64,000 nt of DNA. Source: Prevotella sp. ne3005 (GTDB taxonomy: Bacteria > Bacteroidota > Bacteroidia > Bacteroidales > Bacteroidaceae). Made by a program: the position numbers and the translations under genes. This document shows positions 1 to 8,744 of the stretch, in pieces (the first letter of the stretch is position 1; every line of letters begins with the position of its first letter). The notes under the pieces were generated by a model. It made no database searches. It was not told the DNA's origin and saw only the letters and a program-made list of their open reading frames with translations. The stretch is taken from positions 361,991 to 425,990 of the forward strand of contig NZ_FOCK01000003.1 in assembly GCF_900110085.1 (NCBI RefSeq), written 5' to 3'.

Positions 1-215
1 TTCAGGAAGAAGATATTGACTGGAGGCTCTATCTCCCATTAATCGATGAAACGGCCAAAAAAGTGTCAGGAATGTCGCCTCGTGATGCCCAGACGGGTCC
101 CATGGTCCGCTATGATGTCGAGGTGATGAATCGCCAACTGGCCCTCATCTCTGACGAGCGTACCCGCCAGATCTACCGCCTCATGGCCGAAAGCATCCAC
201 GCCGACGCCGAATAG
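1..215 (+). CDS. DUF2520 / Rossmann-like protein, C-terminal fragment
   Basis: The left edge cuts this gene; about 71 codons remain in the frame starting at base 3 and ending in TAG at 213-215. The visible part contains LPLIDETAKKVSGMSPRDAQ followed by TGPMVRYDVEVMNRQLALI, which matches the helical C-terminal DUF2520 domain found after an NADP-binding Rossmann domain in Bacteroidota and Firmicutes proteins. The family resembles F420-dependent oxidoreductases but its reaction is not firmly known. The gene converges on dprA. The family call rests only on the C-terminal domain, since the Rossmann part lies outside the window. Confidence 0.75.
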   Translation, partial: QEEDIDWRLYLPLIDETAKKVSGMSPRDAQTGPMVRYDVEVMNRQLALISDERTRQIYRLMAESIHADAE

Positions 216-254
216 CAAGCACTCCTGTCGGAAGTAATCTTTCCTACGTTGAAG

Positions 255-335
255 AGATTACGTGGTAAAGTCGGACTTTACTCGGAGTAAACTTGGACTT
301 TAGTCGGAGTAAACCTAGACTTTACATCGGACTAG
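255..335. repeat. 22-base-phased palindrome array A
   Basis: Two 15-base quasi-palindromes, TTTACTCGGAGTAAA at 277-291 and TTTAGTCGGAGTAAA at 299-313, lie exactly 22 bases apart. A decayed third copy begins in register at 321, and a TTACGTGGTAA palindrome lies about 20 bases upstream at 258-268. The array fills most of the gap between two convergent genes. It shares period and central CGG with arrays near 26301 and 60645. No protein-coding potential is apparent in this gap. Confidence 0.75.
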
Positions 336-345
336 TCTCCTTTGC

Positions 346-1470
346 TTAGGACAGGAGGTGATAGGTTCCTCCAGCCAAGGGTTTCACCACTCCTTTCATC
401 TCTAGTTGGAAGAGCAGGGCAGTCAATTGTCCGATGGGAATACCAGTCTTCACGCTCAGGATATTCAGCTGCAGGTTGTTGGTCTGTTGCAACAGACTGA
501 CCACCTTCTGCTCCTCTGGAGAGAGGTCTGGAAAAAGATTTCGTTCGATTCCATCGGCCATAGCCTGCTTTCTGAGAGCCTCATCCTGCCAACCCATCGC
601 CACCACGAAGTCATTGGCATTGGAGATGAGTCCAGCCACATTGTCGCGAATCATGTTATTACAGCCCTTTGAAAACTCTGATCCCACATTCCCTGGAAAG
701 GCAAAGACACTGCGGTCATAGTTTTGGGCAATCTCACAGGTTATCAGCCCGCCACCCTTAGCGGCACTTTCCACAAGAACGGTTGCGTCTGCCATACCAG
801 CCACAATACGGTTACGGCGCACGAAGTTAGGCTTGTCGGCATTCGTCTGCGTCATAAACTCAGTCAACAGACCGCCATGATTCACCATTTCGGCTGCCGT
901 CTCATGATGACGGTAGGGATAGATTTGGTCCAGTCCATGGGCCAACACCCCCACAGTCTCATAACCATTGGCCAAGGCCTCACGATGGGCATAGATATCC
1001 ACACCATAAGCCAAGCCACTGACTATCAACACATTGGAGCAATGGCGTTTCAGGTCGCGGACGAAATGGCGTATCAGGTCTTGTCCATAGACTGTCATCT
1101 GTCTCGTTCCCACGATACTCACTATCTTCGTCTGGTTCAGGTCGCAATTGCCTTTATAATAGAGTACGAGCGGGGCATCGGGACATTCGCAGAGCCGCTG
1201 AGGATAGTCGTCATCGCCCAATACCAGTCCTCGGATACTGTGCTCTTGCATATAGTGGAGCTCAAAATCCGCCCGTTTCATCGCATCATCCCAATTCTGA
1301 AGGGCCTGCATCAGCGTAGGCGAGGCCTCTTTGACAATGTCGCCAATCTCGTTCCGATGTTCATACAACAGCTGTGCATTGCCCACCGTTTTATACAATT
1401 CCAACGCCTGCTGATAATTAAAGTTCGTCAGGCGCGTCAATGCCATCACATAGAATAATTCCTGTTCCAT
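346..1470 (-). CDS. dprA: DNA-processing protein DprA
   Basis: DprA loads RecA onto incoming single-stranded DNA during natural transformation and binds ssDNA in the cytoplasm. The 374-residue protein has the expected order: an N-terminal helical region (about 1-70), a Rossmann-like DprA/Smf core (about 80-290) and a C-terminal winged helix (about 315-374). Core motifs visible are GTRQMT (121-126), SGLAYGVDIYAH (151-162), VGVLAHGLDQIYP (173-185), the RRNRIVAGM stretch (218-226) and FAFPGNVGS (257-264). The start ATG is at 1468-1470. The gene lies 2 bases after the DUF2851 gene and is probably co-transcribed from the promoter at 2797-2828. Length and motifs are normal. Confidence 0.96.
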   Translation of the reverse strand: MEQELFYVMALTRLTNFNYQQALELYKTVGNAQLLYEHRNEIGDIVKEASPTLMQALQNWDDAMKRADFELHYMQEHSIRGLVLGDDDYPQRLCECPDAPLVLYYKGNCDLNQTKIVSIVGTRQMTVYGQDLIRHFVRDLKRHCSNVLIVSGLAYGVDIYAHREALANGYETVGVLAHGLDQIYPYRHHETAAEMVNHGGLLTEFMTQTNADKPNFVRRNRIVAGMADATVLVESAAKGGGLITCEIAQNYDRSVFAFPGNVGSEFSKGCNNMIRDNVAGLISNANDFVVAMGWQDEALRKQAMADGIERNLFPDLSPEEQKVVSLLQQTNNLQLNILSVKTGIPIGQLTALLFQLEMKGVVKPLAGGTYHLLS

Positions 1471-1472
1471 AG

Positions 1473-2768
1473 TTATTTGCGTTTAAGATATTCGTAACCA
1501 AAGCGACAGCGGAGACATTCACGCTTGTCGCAATACTCCTTTTTTAGTTGGATGAGCGCCTGCGAGTCACCTGCCGTCTCAACGGGGAGTCCCACCTGCT
1601 GCCACATCCGGATGATATAGTTGTTTTCTGCCTTCAACTGTTCCAGTAGGTCGAAGGCCCGATCACAGAGCACTTCCTTCGAACGGTGTCGCCCGTAGGC
1701 GAAGAGCATAGGTATCGCCGTATTGATCATCAAGAGGTTCACCGAGCCATAGGTCAAGTGCTTCTCGCTCTTCGAACTCGTGGAGCCAAAGGTATAGTGC
1801 GTCTCCCAATAGGGGGTGACATGCGATGACAGCAAATGCTTCAACTCCTCGATGGAATCGCACTCCACCAGTTGGCTGAGACCAGCCTTCTGTTGGTAGT
1901 AGAGGTTGGCCAGTTGTGAGATGCGGATATGCGGGAAGTTCTGCGGACGTAGTCTGAGAAAGCGCCAAAGCTTGTAATCTATCGGTTTCATCGAGAACTT
2001 ATGGGCCAGATAGAGGTACTCATTACGCAGTTTGGCGAAATACCCCTCATTGAGCGCTTCCTTCTGGTAGTACTCAGGTATTGCCTCCAATTCCAACAGT
2101 CCAGCCTGCCCCATGAAGATGGCCTCAATCTGGAAAAGGTCGTCACGATGATGTGCCACTGCAGCCAATGGCAGGTTTTGTGCCCATTGTTCAAAAGCGT
2201 CGTTATTGATGCCAAAGCCGTAGTTACGGGCCAGCGTCACGAAATAGGCATCCTCCCACGAACCACCACACTGCTCCACCCGATGGCGGATGGCCTCAGT
2301 CTTCTGTTCTAAGCGCTCCGTCTGCAGGGCAGCCATCCAGGCATGCACCATCAGGCGCGTCAGTTCTGGAATCACCTTATAACAAGGTGGGTAGCTGTCT
2401 GTCTTCAGCAACTCGTCATAGTGCACTCTGACGGTTTCAGGCACGTCGAGCTGCATCTGACGGATAAACTCGCCATTGGTGTTCATCACCTCCGCATCGA
2501 TGACGCCTGCTACGTGGAGAATCACATTGTCATAATTACGATCCTTGTCATGACCATGGAGATACCAGTCCGACGACTTGTCGTGGATCTCCACGTTTCC
2601 CACCCACAGCGTGGTACCAATCCTGACCTTCGCATTGAAGAAGTCTGGCCCTGCATTTCGGTTATGCAGACCCGGGTCAATCACTTCGACGGCCTGGCCG
2701 TCGCTCGTCTCAAGTTCCCTTAGCGGGAATAATTTGTGCTTCCACACATAATGAAGGAGTTGCTCCAT
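1473..2768 (-). CDS. DUF2851 family protein
   Basis: This 431-residue protein matches the DUF2851 family, which is common in Bacteroidota and has no established function. Visible family features are the N-terminal YVWKH segment, the DPGLHNRNAGPDFFNAKV block near residue 32, GNVEIHDKSSDWYLHGHDKD near 57-76, and a Cys-rich C-terminus (CDKRECLRCRFGYEYLK). The conserved acidic and histidine residues in the N-terminal third have suggested nuclease-like folds to me, but that is speculation. There is no signal peptide or membrane segment, so it should be cytosolic. It is the first gene of a two-gene unit with dprA, which hints at a DNA-related role by context only. Confidence 0.88.
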   Translation of the reverse strand: MEQLLHYVWKHKLFPLRELETSDGQAVEVIDPGLHNRNAGPDFFNAKVRIGTTLWVGNVEIHDKSSDWYLHGHDKDRNYDNVILHVAGVIDAEVMNTNGEFIRQMQLDVPETVRVHYDELLKTDSYPPCYKVIPELTRLMVHAWMAALQTERLEQKTEAIRHRVEQCGGSWEDAYFVTLARNYGFGINNDAFEQWAQNLPLAAVAHHRDDLFQIEAIFMGQAGLLELEAIPEYYQKEALNEGYFAKLRNEYLYLAHKFSMKPIDYKLWRFLRLRPQNFPHIRISQLANLYYQQKAGLSQLVECDSIEELKHLLSSHVTPYWETHYTFGSTSSKSEKHLTYGSVNLLMINTAIPMLFAYGRHRSKEVLCDRAFDLLEQLKAENNYIIRMWQQVGLPVETAGDSQALIQLKKEYCDKRECLRCRFGYEYLKRK

Positions 2769-2796
2769 AGTGTCATCTTTAACGTTAAACTTGTTG

Positions 2797-2828
2797 CAAA
2801 GGTAATGGTTTTTGTCAAAACAACCAAA
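2797..2828 (-). promoter_or_regulatory. Promoter for DUF2851-dprA
   Basis: Read on the minus strand, TACCTTTG (2797-2804) matches the Bacteroidota -7 box TAnnTTTG, and TTTG (2825-2828) lies 20 bases upstream as the -33 element. The start codon follows about 28 bases downstream of the -7 box. Confidence 0.7.
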
Positions 2829-2908
2829 TAATTCACAGATTATTTATAATTTTGCCATCAAAGAGATGGCGAACTTACTCCGTCTCGGCATAAAAAAGAT
2901 TAAAATCT

Positions 2909-2939
2909 TTTGTTCTGCTCTCGACTTTTCGTAACTTTG
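2909..2939 (+). promoter_or_regulatory. Promoter for the dihydrouridine synthase gene
   Basis: TTTG at 2909-2912 and TAACTTTG at 2932-2939 are separated by 19 bases, a full match to the Bacteroidota housekeeping promoter. The ATG at 2948 begins only 8 bases after the -7 box, so the mRNA should have an almost absent leader. Confidence 0.78.
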
Positions 2940-2947
2940 CAGGCGAA

Positions 2948-3895
2948 ATGAAGATAGGAAACGTAGAATTCGGTGAAAGACCTGTGTTTCTGGCGCCTAT
3001 GGAGGATGTGACAGACATTGGTTTCCGACTGCTGTGTAAGCGGTTCGGAGCAGCCATGGTGTACACGGAGTTTGTAAGTGCCGAGGCCCTGATACGCGAT
3101 GTAAAGTCGACCATCTCCAAGTTGACCATCAGTGATACGGAGCGCCCCGTGGGTATCCAGATCTATGGTCGCGATATAGAGGCGATGGTCGAGGCAGCCA
3201 AGATTGTAGAACAGGCAGGCCCCGATGTGATTGACCTGAACTTCGGCTGCCCCGTGAAGAAGGTGGCAGGTAAAGGGGCTGGTGCAGGTATGTTGCAAAA
3301 CATCCCCAAGATGCTGGAGATTACGCAGAAAGTGGTGGATGCCGTAAAACTGCCCGTCACCGTAAAGACCCGCTTAGGCTGGAACCACGAACAACTGATC
3401 ATCACCTCGTTGGCAGAGCAGTTGCAGGACTGCGGCATCCAGGCCCTGACCATTCATGGGCGCACCCGTAGTCAGATGTACACAGGTAATGCCGACTGGA
3501 CGCTGATTGGCGAAGTCAAGCGCAACCCTCGCGTACATATTCCTATTATAGGAAATGGTGACATCCACTCACTCGACGAGGCAGATCAAGCCTTCGACAC
3601 CTATGGCGTAGATGCCGTGATGATCGGACGCGCCACCTTTGGCTGTCCTTGGATCTTCAGTCGCGAAAGTCTCGATTTCAACGAGAAATTAGACATCCTC
3701 GAAGAACTGCTGCGCATCAATGTGGAGCGCATCGACGAGAAGCGAGGCATTCTCCACACCCGTCGACACCTCGCTGCTACTCCCATCTTCAAGGGTATCC
3801 CCGATTTCCGTCAGACCCGCATCGCCATGCTCCGTGCCGAGACGATGTCCGACCTCCTCGCCATCCTCGAAGACATCCGCCAACGATTAGGATAA
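2948..3895 (+). CDS. dusB: tRNA-dihydrouridine synthase, DusB-like
   Basis: Dus enzymes reduce uridine to dihydrouridine in tRNA using FMN and NADPH. The 315-residue protein shows the FMN-binding TIM barrel start APMEDVTDIGFR (residues 16-27), the catalytic cysteine in NFGCPVKKVAGKGAGAGML (Cys about 101), the HGRTRSQMYTG phosphate/FMN segment near 176, IGNGDI near 203 and DAVMIGRATFGCPW near 226-239. The GAGAGML form and the RATFGCPWIF form are typical of the DusB/NifR3 branch, so DusB is preferred over DusA or DusC. It has its own promoter just upstream and may be co-transcribed with glnA 48 bases downstream. Confidence 0.93.
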   Translation: MKIGNVEFGERPVFLAPMEDVTDIGFRLLCKRFGAAMVYTEFVSAEALIRDVKSTISKLTISDTERPVGIQIYGRDIEAMVEAAKIVEQAGPDVIDLNFGCPVKKVAGKGAGAGMLQNIPKMLEITQKVVDAVKLPVTVKTRLGWNHEQLIITSLAEQLQDCGIQALTIHGRTRSQMYTGNADWTLIGEVKRNPRVHIPIIGNGDIHSLDEADQAFDTYGVDAVMIGRATFGCPWIFSRESLDFNEKLDILEELLRINVERIDEKRGILHTRRHLAATPIFKGIPDFRQTRIAMLRAETMSDLLAILEDIRQRLG

Positions 3896-3943
3896 AACTC
3901 TTTTGGCAATAAAATATAGCAAACTTCAAACTATAAAGTAATT

Positions 3944-5449
3944 ATGACCCAAGAAAACACTGTTCTGAATGCCAATCCGATTGTGACATTCCTTCAGAAA
4001 CCGGCTGCATCTTTTACCAAAGCCGACATCATCAACTACATCGTGTCTAACGAGATCCGCATGGTGAACTTCATGTATCCAGGCGGCGATGGCAAGTTGA
4101 AGACACTCAACTTTGTCATCAACGACTTCGATTACCTCGACACCATATTGACTTGTGGCGAGCGCGTGGATGGCAGCAGTCTCTTCTCATTTATCCAGGC
4201 TGGTTCGAGCGACCTTTATGTACTGCCTCGTTTCCGCACAGCCTTCGTCGACCCGTTTGCAGAGATTCCTACTATTACGATGCTCTGTTCTTATTTCGAC
4301 AAGGATGGTCATCCCCTGGAGTCTTCGCCAGAGCACACGCTCCATAAGGCAGCTGTAGCCTTCACAGAGGTTACAGGCATGGAGTTTCAGGCAATGGGTG
4401 AGCTGGAGTATTATGTGATCAGCGACGACGAAGAGAATTTCCCTGCTCAGGATCAGCGCGGCTATCACGAGTCGGCTCCCTACGCCAAAGCCAATGAGTT
4501 CCGTACTCGTTGCATGCAGTATATTGCCCAGGCAGGCGGAAAGATCAAATACGGCCATTCGGAGGTGGGCAACTTCTCGCTCAACGGCAAGAACTACGAG
4601 CAGAATGAGATCGAGTTCCTGCCTGTACCTGTAGAACAGGCTGCCGATCAGTTGATGCTGGCCAAGTGGATCATCCGCAACCTTGGCTATCAACAAGGCT
4701 ACAACATCACCTTTGCGCCAAAGATCACCACTGGCAAAGCAGGTTCTGGTCTGCATATCCACATGCGTATACTCAAGGATGGTAAGAATCAGATGCTCTC
4801 CAACGGTGTGCTCTCAGAGGCTGCCCGGAAGATGATTGCTGGTATGATGGACCTTGCACCAGCTATCACAGCCTTTGGCAACAAGAATCCCACCAGCTAT
4901 TTCCGTCTGGTGCCCCATCAGGAGGCTCCCACCAATGTGTGCTGGGGCGACAGAAATCGCAGTGTACTAGTGCGAGTGCCCCTTGGCTGGGCTGCTGATG
5001 TGGATATGTGTCGTGCTGCCAATCCGCTGGAGCCACAGACCAACTACGATACGAGCATCAAACAGACCGTTGAGATGCGCTCACCTGACGGCTCTGCCGA
5101 TCTCTATCAGTTGCTGGCAGGTCTTTGTGTCGCCTGCCGTCATGGTTTCGAGATGGAGGATGCCCTTGAGGTGGCAGAGAAGACCTATGTCAACGTGAAC
5201 ATCCACGCTGCAGAGAATGCCGATCGTCTGGCTACGCTGGCTCAGTTGCCGGACTCTTGTGTGGCTTCAGCCGAGTGCCTCAATCGTCAGCGCCAGGTGT
5301 TTGAGGAGCATGGTGTGTTCTCGCCTGCTATGATCGACGGCATCATCGCCCAATTGCAGGACTTCGATGACAAGACGCTCCGCAAAAATATCGAGAACTA
5401 CCCTGAGGAGATCCAAAAACTCGTCAATCAGTATTTCCATTGCGGCTAA
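3944..5449 (+). CDS. glnA: Glutamine synthetase, type I
   Basis: This enzyme makes glutamine from glutamate, ammonia and ATP in the cytosol. At 501 residues it fits the Bacteroidota type I form rather than the roughly 730-residue type III form. Diagnostic segments are the N-terminal beta-Grasp region with FMYPGGDGKLK (about 44-54), the active-site SGLHIHM (about 267-273), the NPTSYFRLVPHQEAP and WGDRNRS stretches (about 315-340) and VEMRSPDGSADLYQLLAGL (about 376-394). I do not see the adenylylation tyrosine motif of enterobacterial GlnA, so regulation by adenylylation is unlikely. The 48-base gap after dusB holds no recognisable promoter. The gene converges with the CE2-like gene at a 23-base gap. 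Confidence 0.95.
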   Translation: MTQENTVLNANPIVTFLQKPAASFTKADIINYIVSNEIRMVNFMYPGGDGKLKTLNFVINDFDYLDTILTCGERVDGSSLFSFIQAGSSDLYVLPRFRTAFVDPFAEIPTITMLCSYFDKDGHPLESSPEHTLHKAAVAFTEVTGMEFQAMGELEYYVISDDEENFPAQDQRGYHESAPYAKANEFRTRCMQYIAQAGGKIKYGHSEVGNFSLNGKNYEQNEIEFLPVPVEQAADQLMLAKWIIRNLGYQQGYNITFAPKITTGKAGSGLHIHMRILKDGKNQMLSNGVLSEAARKMIAGMMDLAPAITAFGNKNPTSYFRLVPHQEAPTNVCWGDRNRSVLVRVPLGWAADVDMCRAANPLEPQTNYDTSIKQTVEMRSPDGSADLYQLLAGLCVACRHGFEMEDALEVAEKTYVNVNIHAAENADRLATLAQLPDSCVASAECLNRQRQVFEEHGVFSPAMIDGIIAQLQDFDDKTLRKNIENYPEEIQKLVNQYFHCG

Positions 5450-5472
5450 CGACAAGGTCACCCCTCTGCACG

Positions 5473-6603
5473 TTAGAACCAATTCATCAGAGAACGAAGG
5501 TAGGCAGTCAGCTCGACAGCCATCTTTTCGTCTTCGTAGACGTTGGGGTGATAATCGTTACCATAGAACTCCTCACCAGAAATGGGTGCCATATCGAAGC
5601 GATAGACCTCTTTGTCACCTGCTTTATGAGCCTCAGCAGTCACCTCGTCGAGCAGTTGCTTGACCTCCCGCAACTCTTTATTGTAGAGCATAGTACCCGT
5701 CAGAAAGACAATCTTCGCCTTCGGATTATGGTCGCGCACCTGCTTCAGGAGCTTCTGATAGCCCTGTTTCAGGAGATCCAGGTCATAGTTGTTTGTTGAA
5801 GTATCGTTGGTGCCGAGGTTGATGCAGATGACATCGGGCTGATAGCGACTGAAGTCCCATTTCTCTCTGAGGAAAGTGGCCTCCTCGCGCAGCTTCAGAT
5901 CCCAAGCATAACCCGTATATTCATACTGGACGGGCATGCATGAACGGGGTGACCCTGTCTTAGCCTCACCGTAGTTGCGATAGGCCCCGATACCACTGCG
6001 AGCCACCACCCAGTGCTGGGCGTTGAGGTTGCGGGATGTAATGGATGCGTAAGAATAATAGTGATTCTCGGTAGCATAATCGAAACCTTCCTCCTTCTTC
6101 AATCCCTCGTTGCCATAACCACAGGTAATGGAATTGCCGATGAATTCGATCTTTCTGGAGGGGAGGGCTGGCGTCTCCACCAGCTTTTTGCCCTTGTCGA
6201 GCACAAAGCCCCAAAACTCTGGGAAGAACTCATAGCCCTCGATGGCATACATCAGTCTGACCGTATGCACACCATTAGGAAGTGCTGTGGCAAGAGTCAC
6301 CACAGAGTCGCGCTCCCCACGAAAAGCCACCTTGAAAGGTTCTGCCTGGTCGATCTGAGCCACAAAATAACCACTACGGGGTTTGGCTATCATACGCAAC
6401 GAGGTGCCCTCGAACGAGGCAACTATCTGAATACCAGGGTAGTTCCAGGCGGGTCGTTCAGGATTGGTAAAGCTGATACGCCCTGTGTATTGGATGAACT
6501 TGTCCGAAGGACTGATGATACTACCCTTGATGGGTACGGTCTCAATGGCAAAGGCACCCGAACACACCAGGGTGAGCAGTGCCGTTAATAACTTTTTTCT
6601 CAT
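5473..6603 (-). CDS. SGNH-fold esterase, CE2-like acetyl-xylan/glycan esterase
   Basis: The protein has 376 residues with a Sec signal peptide (MRKKLLTALLTLVCSGAFA). A beta-sandwich of about 120 residues (25-140) precedes an SGNH hydrolase domain (150-376), the order found in carbohydrate esterase family 2. The nucleophile serine lies in FIGNSITCGYG (about Ser158), the GTNDTS block follows near 265, and the His in DYHPN near 355 completes the dyad. CE2 enzymes remove acetyl groups from sugars of xylan, glucomannan or their oligosaccharides. The gene is 16 bases downstream of GH97 and almost certainly in its operon. The exact substrate cannot be read from sequence. Confidence 0.88.
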   Translation of the reverse strand: MRKKLLTALLTLVCSGAFAIETVPIKGSIISPSDKFIQYTGRISFTNPERPAWNYPGIQIVASFEGTSLRMIAKPRSGYFVAQIDQAEPFKVAFRGERDSVVTLATALPNGVHTVRLMYAIEGYEFFPEFWGFVLDKGKKLVETPALPSRKIEFIGNSITCGYGNEGLKKEEGFDYATENHYYSYASITSRNLNAQHWVVARSGIGAYRNYGEAKTGSPRSCMPVQYEYTGYAWDLKLREEATFLREKWDFSRYQPDVICINLGTNDTSTNNYDLDLLKQGYQKLLKQVRDHNPKAKIVFLTGTMLYNKELREVKQLLDEVTAEAHKAGDKEVYRFDMAPISGEEFYGNDYHPNVYEDEKMAVELTAYLRSLMNWF

Positions 6604-6619
6604 GTCTTATGCTCTGTTC

Positions 6620-8629
6620 TTATTGTTTCCTGAAAATACCAGTCCAACCACCGCCACTGCTGAGATGAACCTGCAACTGACTACGGCCTGACACCGTCTG
6701 CTGACTATGCTTATAGTCTGTGCCATCCTTCTGGGCATTCACGCCATCGGCGAAGATATCGGCAGAGAACTGCCCTTCTCCAAGGAAAGAGAGGTCGATG
6801 GTCAGGTCACGTGCCGTCCAGTCTGTCATCGCAGCAACATACCACGTGGTACCCTTGCGACGGGCGATCACAGTATATTCACCAAGCTGTCCGTCGAGAG
6901 CCACTGTCTCATCGAATGTGGTGGGGATTTGTGCGATGAAATCGGTACATTCCTGATTCTGCATGTACATTGTCGGACTATCAGCCAGCATCTGAAGCGG
7001 TGCCTCGAAGGTGGTGTACATCGCCATCTGATGAACGCGAGTACCCTGACTCATCGGGTGATTGTTATTGCCAAAGAAGTTATCCTTCATGGCATTCATC
7101 ATCGCACCAGGTGTATAATCCATCGGTCCTGCCAGCATACGCAGATAGGGTGCTGTCACATCGTAGCGGGGTTGGTTGTGAAGTGGACCATCGCCAACAC
7201 GGGGCTCCCACTTGGAGTTCTCCAAGCCCTTCACACCCTCAAAGTTAAAGATGTTAGGATAAGCACGCTGAATACCAAAGGGTTTCAGTCCATGGAAATC
7301 GAGATACAGATGATGCTTGGCAGCACAGGCTGCAACCTGATAGGCAGACGCAATCACCTGCTGGTCATCACGATCGAAGAAATCCACCTTAAAGCCTTTG
7401 ATGCCCATATCAGCATAATGCTTCATGACCGCCTCAGTGACGGCAGCACCTTTTTCAGGATCACTGCCAATGAGATTCCGCCAACTGGACCAGAGGATGA
7501 TGCCCACCCCTTTTTCCTGTCCGTATGCAATCAGACGAGGCAGGTCGATATCAGGACTAAGGTCTTCCATCAGCGACTCCTTGCCACTCCAACCTTCGTC
7601 GATAATGATGTATTCGATCTTATTCTTGGCGGCAAAGTCTATATAATATAAATAGGTGTCGGTATTCATACCCGACTTGAAGTCAACACCAGTAATGTTA
7701 CAGTTGTTCCACCAGTCCCATGCCACCTTGCCAGGCTGGATCCATGAGAGATCGGTGATACGACAGGCAGGAGCAAGTCGCTGCGCCATGTCGCAGTTGA
7801 GGATATCGGCATCCTTCTCTGTGATGACAACAGCACGCCAGGGAAGTGCCTGTCCGCCATTCAACTTAGCGATGAAATCGGCACGTTTCGTCGGCACGAG
7901 GTTCAGACGATCATAGCCACCTACCTCTTGTGCCAGCGGATAAGGGGCAAACTCTGCCTTTAACGAGTGCTGCGGTCCTTTTTTCAGGAACATGCCAGGA
8001 TAGTTCTCTACACCAGCATCCATCACGATAGCCTTCATGCCGTCTGGCAAGCAGACAGCCAACGGGGTGATGGCCAGCGAATCAGGGTACATCTTTGACA
8101 GCGGGACTTCATCATAATAGGATTCGAAGGAATAGCAATAACGCTCTCCTCCCCGATTGTCGTTGACATAAGGGATAAAGGCTGGAAGGTCTTTGGCAAA
8201 GCAAAACTCTGCGGTTTCATCGTTCACCACAAAGGGTTTATTATTGGTACTGATCAGGCGATAGGCCGCTCCGTCATTATAGGCTCTTACCTCGATAGTG
8301 AACTTCTGTGTCGTATAAAGCAACAGCTGTCCGTAATCATCGCTGATTGTCTGTTTCTTATAAAACGGGTTCTTAAAACTACTGTTAACGTTCTTCTTCG
8401 CCACCTTGCCGACCTTACCCAGAGTCAGCGTCTTCCTGCCTTGCGTCAGACTGATGTCTATAGTTGACGGCAACAGCACCTGCCGCCCGTCGTAATCAAC
8501 AGACCATTTCACGGTTTCATCGGTGTTTACCGTCACCTTGACCTTCCCATTAGGCGAGCACACGTCATAATTCCCTGCTGAGACTGTCGCTGTCATCAGG
8601 CAGAAAAGGGCAACTGCAATTGTTTTCAT
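6620..8629 (-). CDS. GH97 glycoside hydrolase, probable retaining alpha-galactosidase/alpha-glucosidase
   Basis: This 669-residue periplasmic enzyme (signal MKTIAVALFCLMTATVSA) has the three parts of GH97: an N-terminal beta-sandwich (about 20-290), a catalytic TIM barrel (about 295-560) and a short C-terminal beta domain. The barrel shows IIIDEGWS (341-348), GFKVDFFDRDDQQ (412-424) and NFEGVKGLE (462-470). An Asp in KVDFF (about 416) sits where the retaining branch of GH97 has its nucleophile, while SusB-type inverting enzymes use glutamates instead. I therefore favour the retaining branch, whose characterised member is an alpha-galactosidase. A -7 box lies upstream at 8678. The next gene is a CE2-like esterase, so an acetylated galactoside is a possible substrate. 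Confidence 0.92.
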   Translation of the reverse strand: MKTIAVALFCLMTATVSAGNYDVCSPNGKVKVTVNTDETVKWSVDYDGRQVLLPSTIDISLTQGRKTLTLGKVGKVAKKNVNSSFKNPFYKKQTISDDYGQLLLYTTQKFTIEVRAYNDGAAYRLISTNNKPFVVNDETAEFCFAKDLPAFIPYVNDNRGGERYCYSFESYYDEVPLSKMYPDSLAITPLAVCLPDGMKAIVMDAGVENYPGMFLKKGPQHSLKAEFAPYPLAQEVGGYDRLNLVPTKRADFIAKLNGGQALPWRAVVITEKDADILNCDMAQRLAPACRITDLSWIQPGKVAWDWWNNCNITGVDFKSGMNTDTYLYYIDFAAKNKIEYIIIDEGWSGKESLMEDLSPDIDLPRLIAYGQEKGVGIILWSSWRNLIGSDPEKGAAVTEAVMKHYADMGIKGFKVDFFDRDDQQVIASAYQVAACAAKHHLYLDFHGLKPFGIQRAYPNIFNFEGVKGLENSKWEPRVGDGPLHNQPRYDVTAPYLRMLAGPMDYTPGAMMNAMKDNFFGNNNHPMSQGTRVHQMAMYTTFEAPLQMLADSPTMYMQNQECTDFIAQIPTTFDETVALDGQLGEYTVIARRKGTTWYVAAMTDWTARDLTIDLSFLGEGQFSADIFADGVNAQKDGTDYKHSQQTVSGRSQLQVHLSSGGGWTGIFRKQ

Positions 8630-8677
8630 CTTCAGCTATTTTAGTTTTTAATAATCCATCATTGGCTTTTGTTGGCG

Positions 8678-8685
8678 CAAAGATA
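8678..8685 (-). promoter_or_regulatory. Candidate -7 box for GH97-CE2
   Basis: On the minus strand the bases read TATCTTTG, a full -7 match about 50 bases before the GH97 ATG. No TTTG element is found at the right distance upstream, so activation by a regulator is likely if this is used. It lies in the 115-base gap behind the barrel gene. Confidence 0.55.
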
Positions 8686-8744
8686 AACAAAATAATCCGA
8701 ATTAAAAGCAATTTTAAGGAAAAAGTGTATTATTGGCACTTCAT

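Noticed and set aside
255..335. Possible CRISPR array in the phased repeats
   Set aside because: Unit is 15 bases with 7-base gaps, only two or three copies, no spacers of normal size and no cas genes nearby.
5450..5472. Terminator between glnA and the CE2-like gene
   Set aside because: The 23-base gap has no hairpin.
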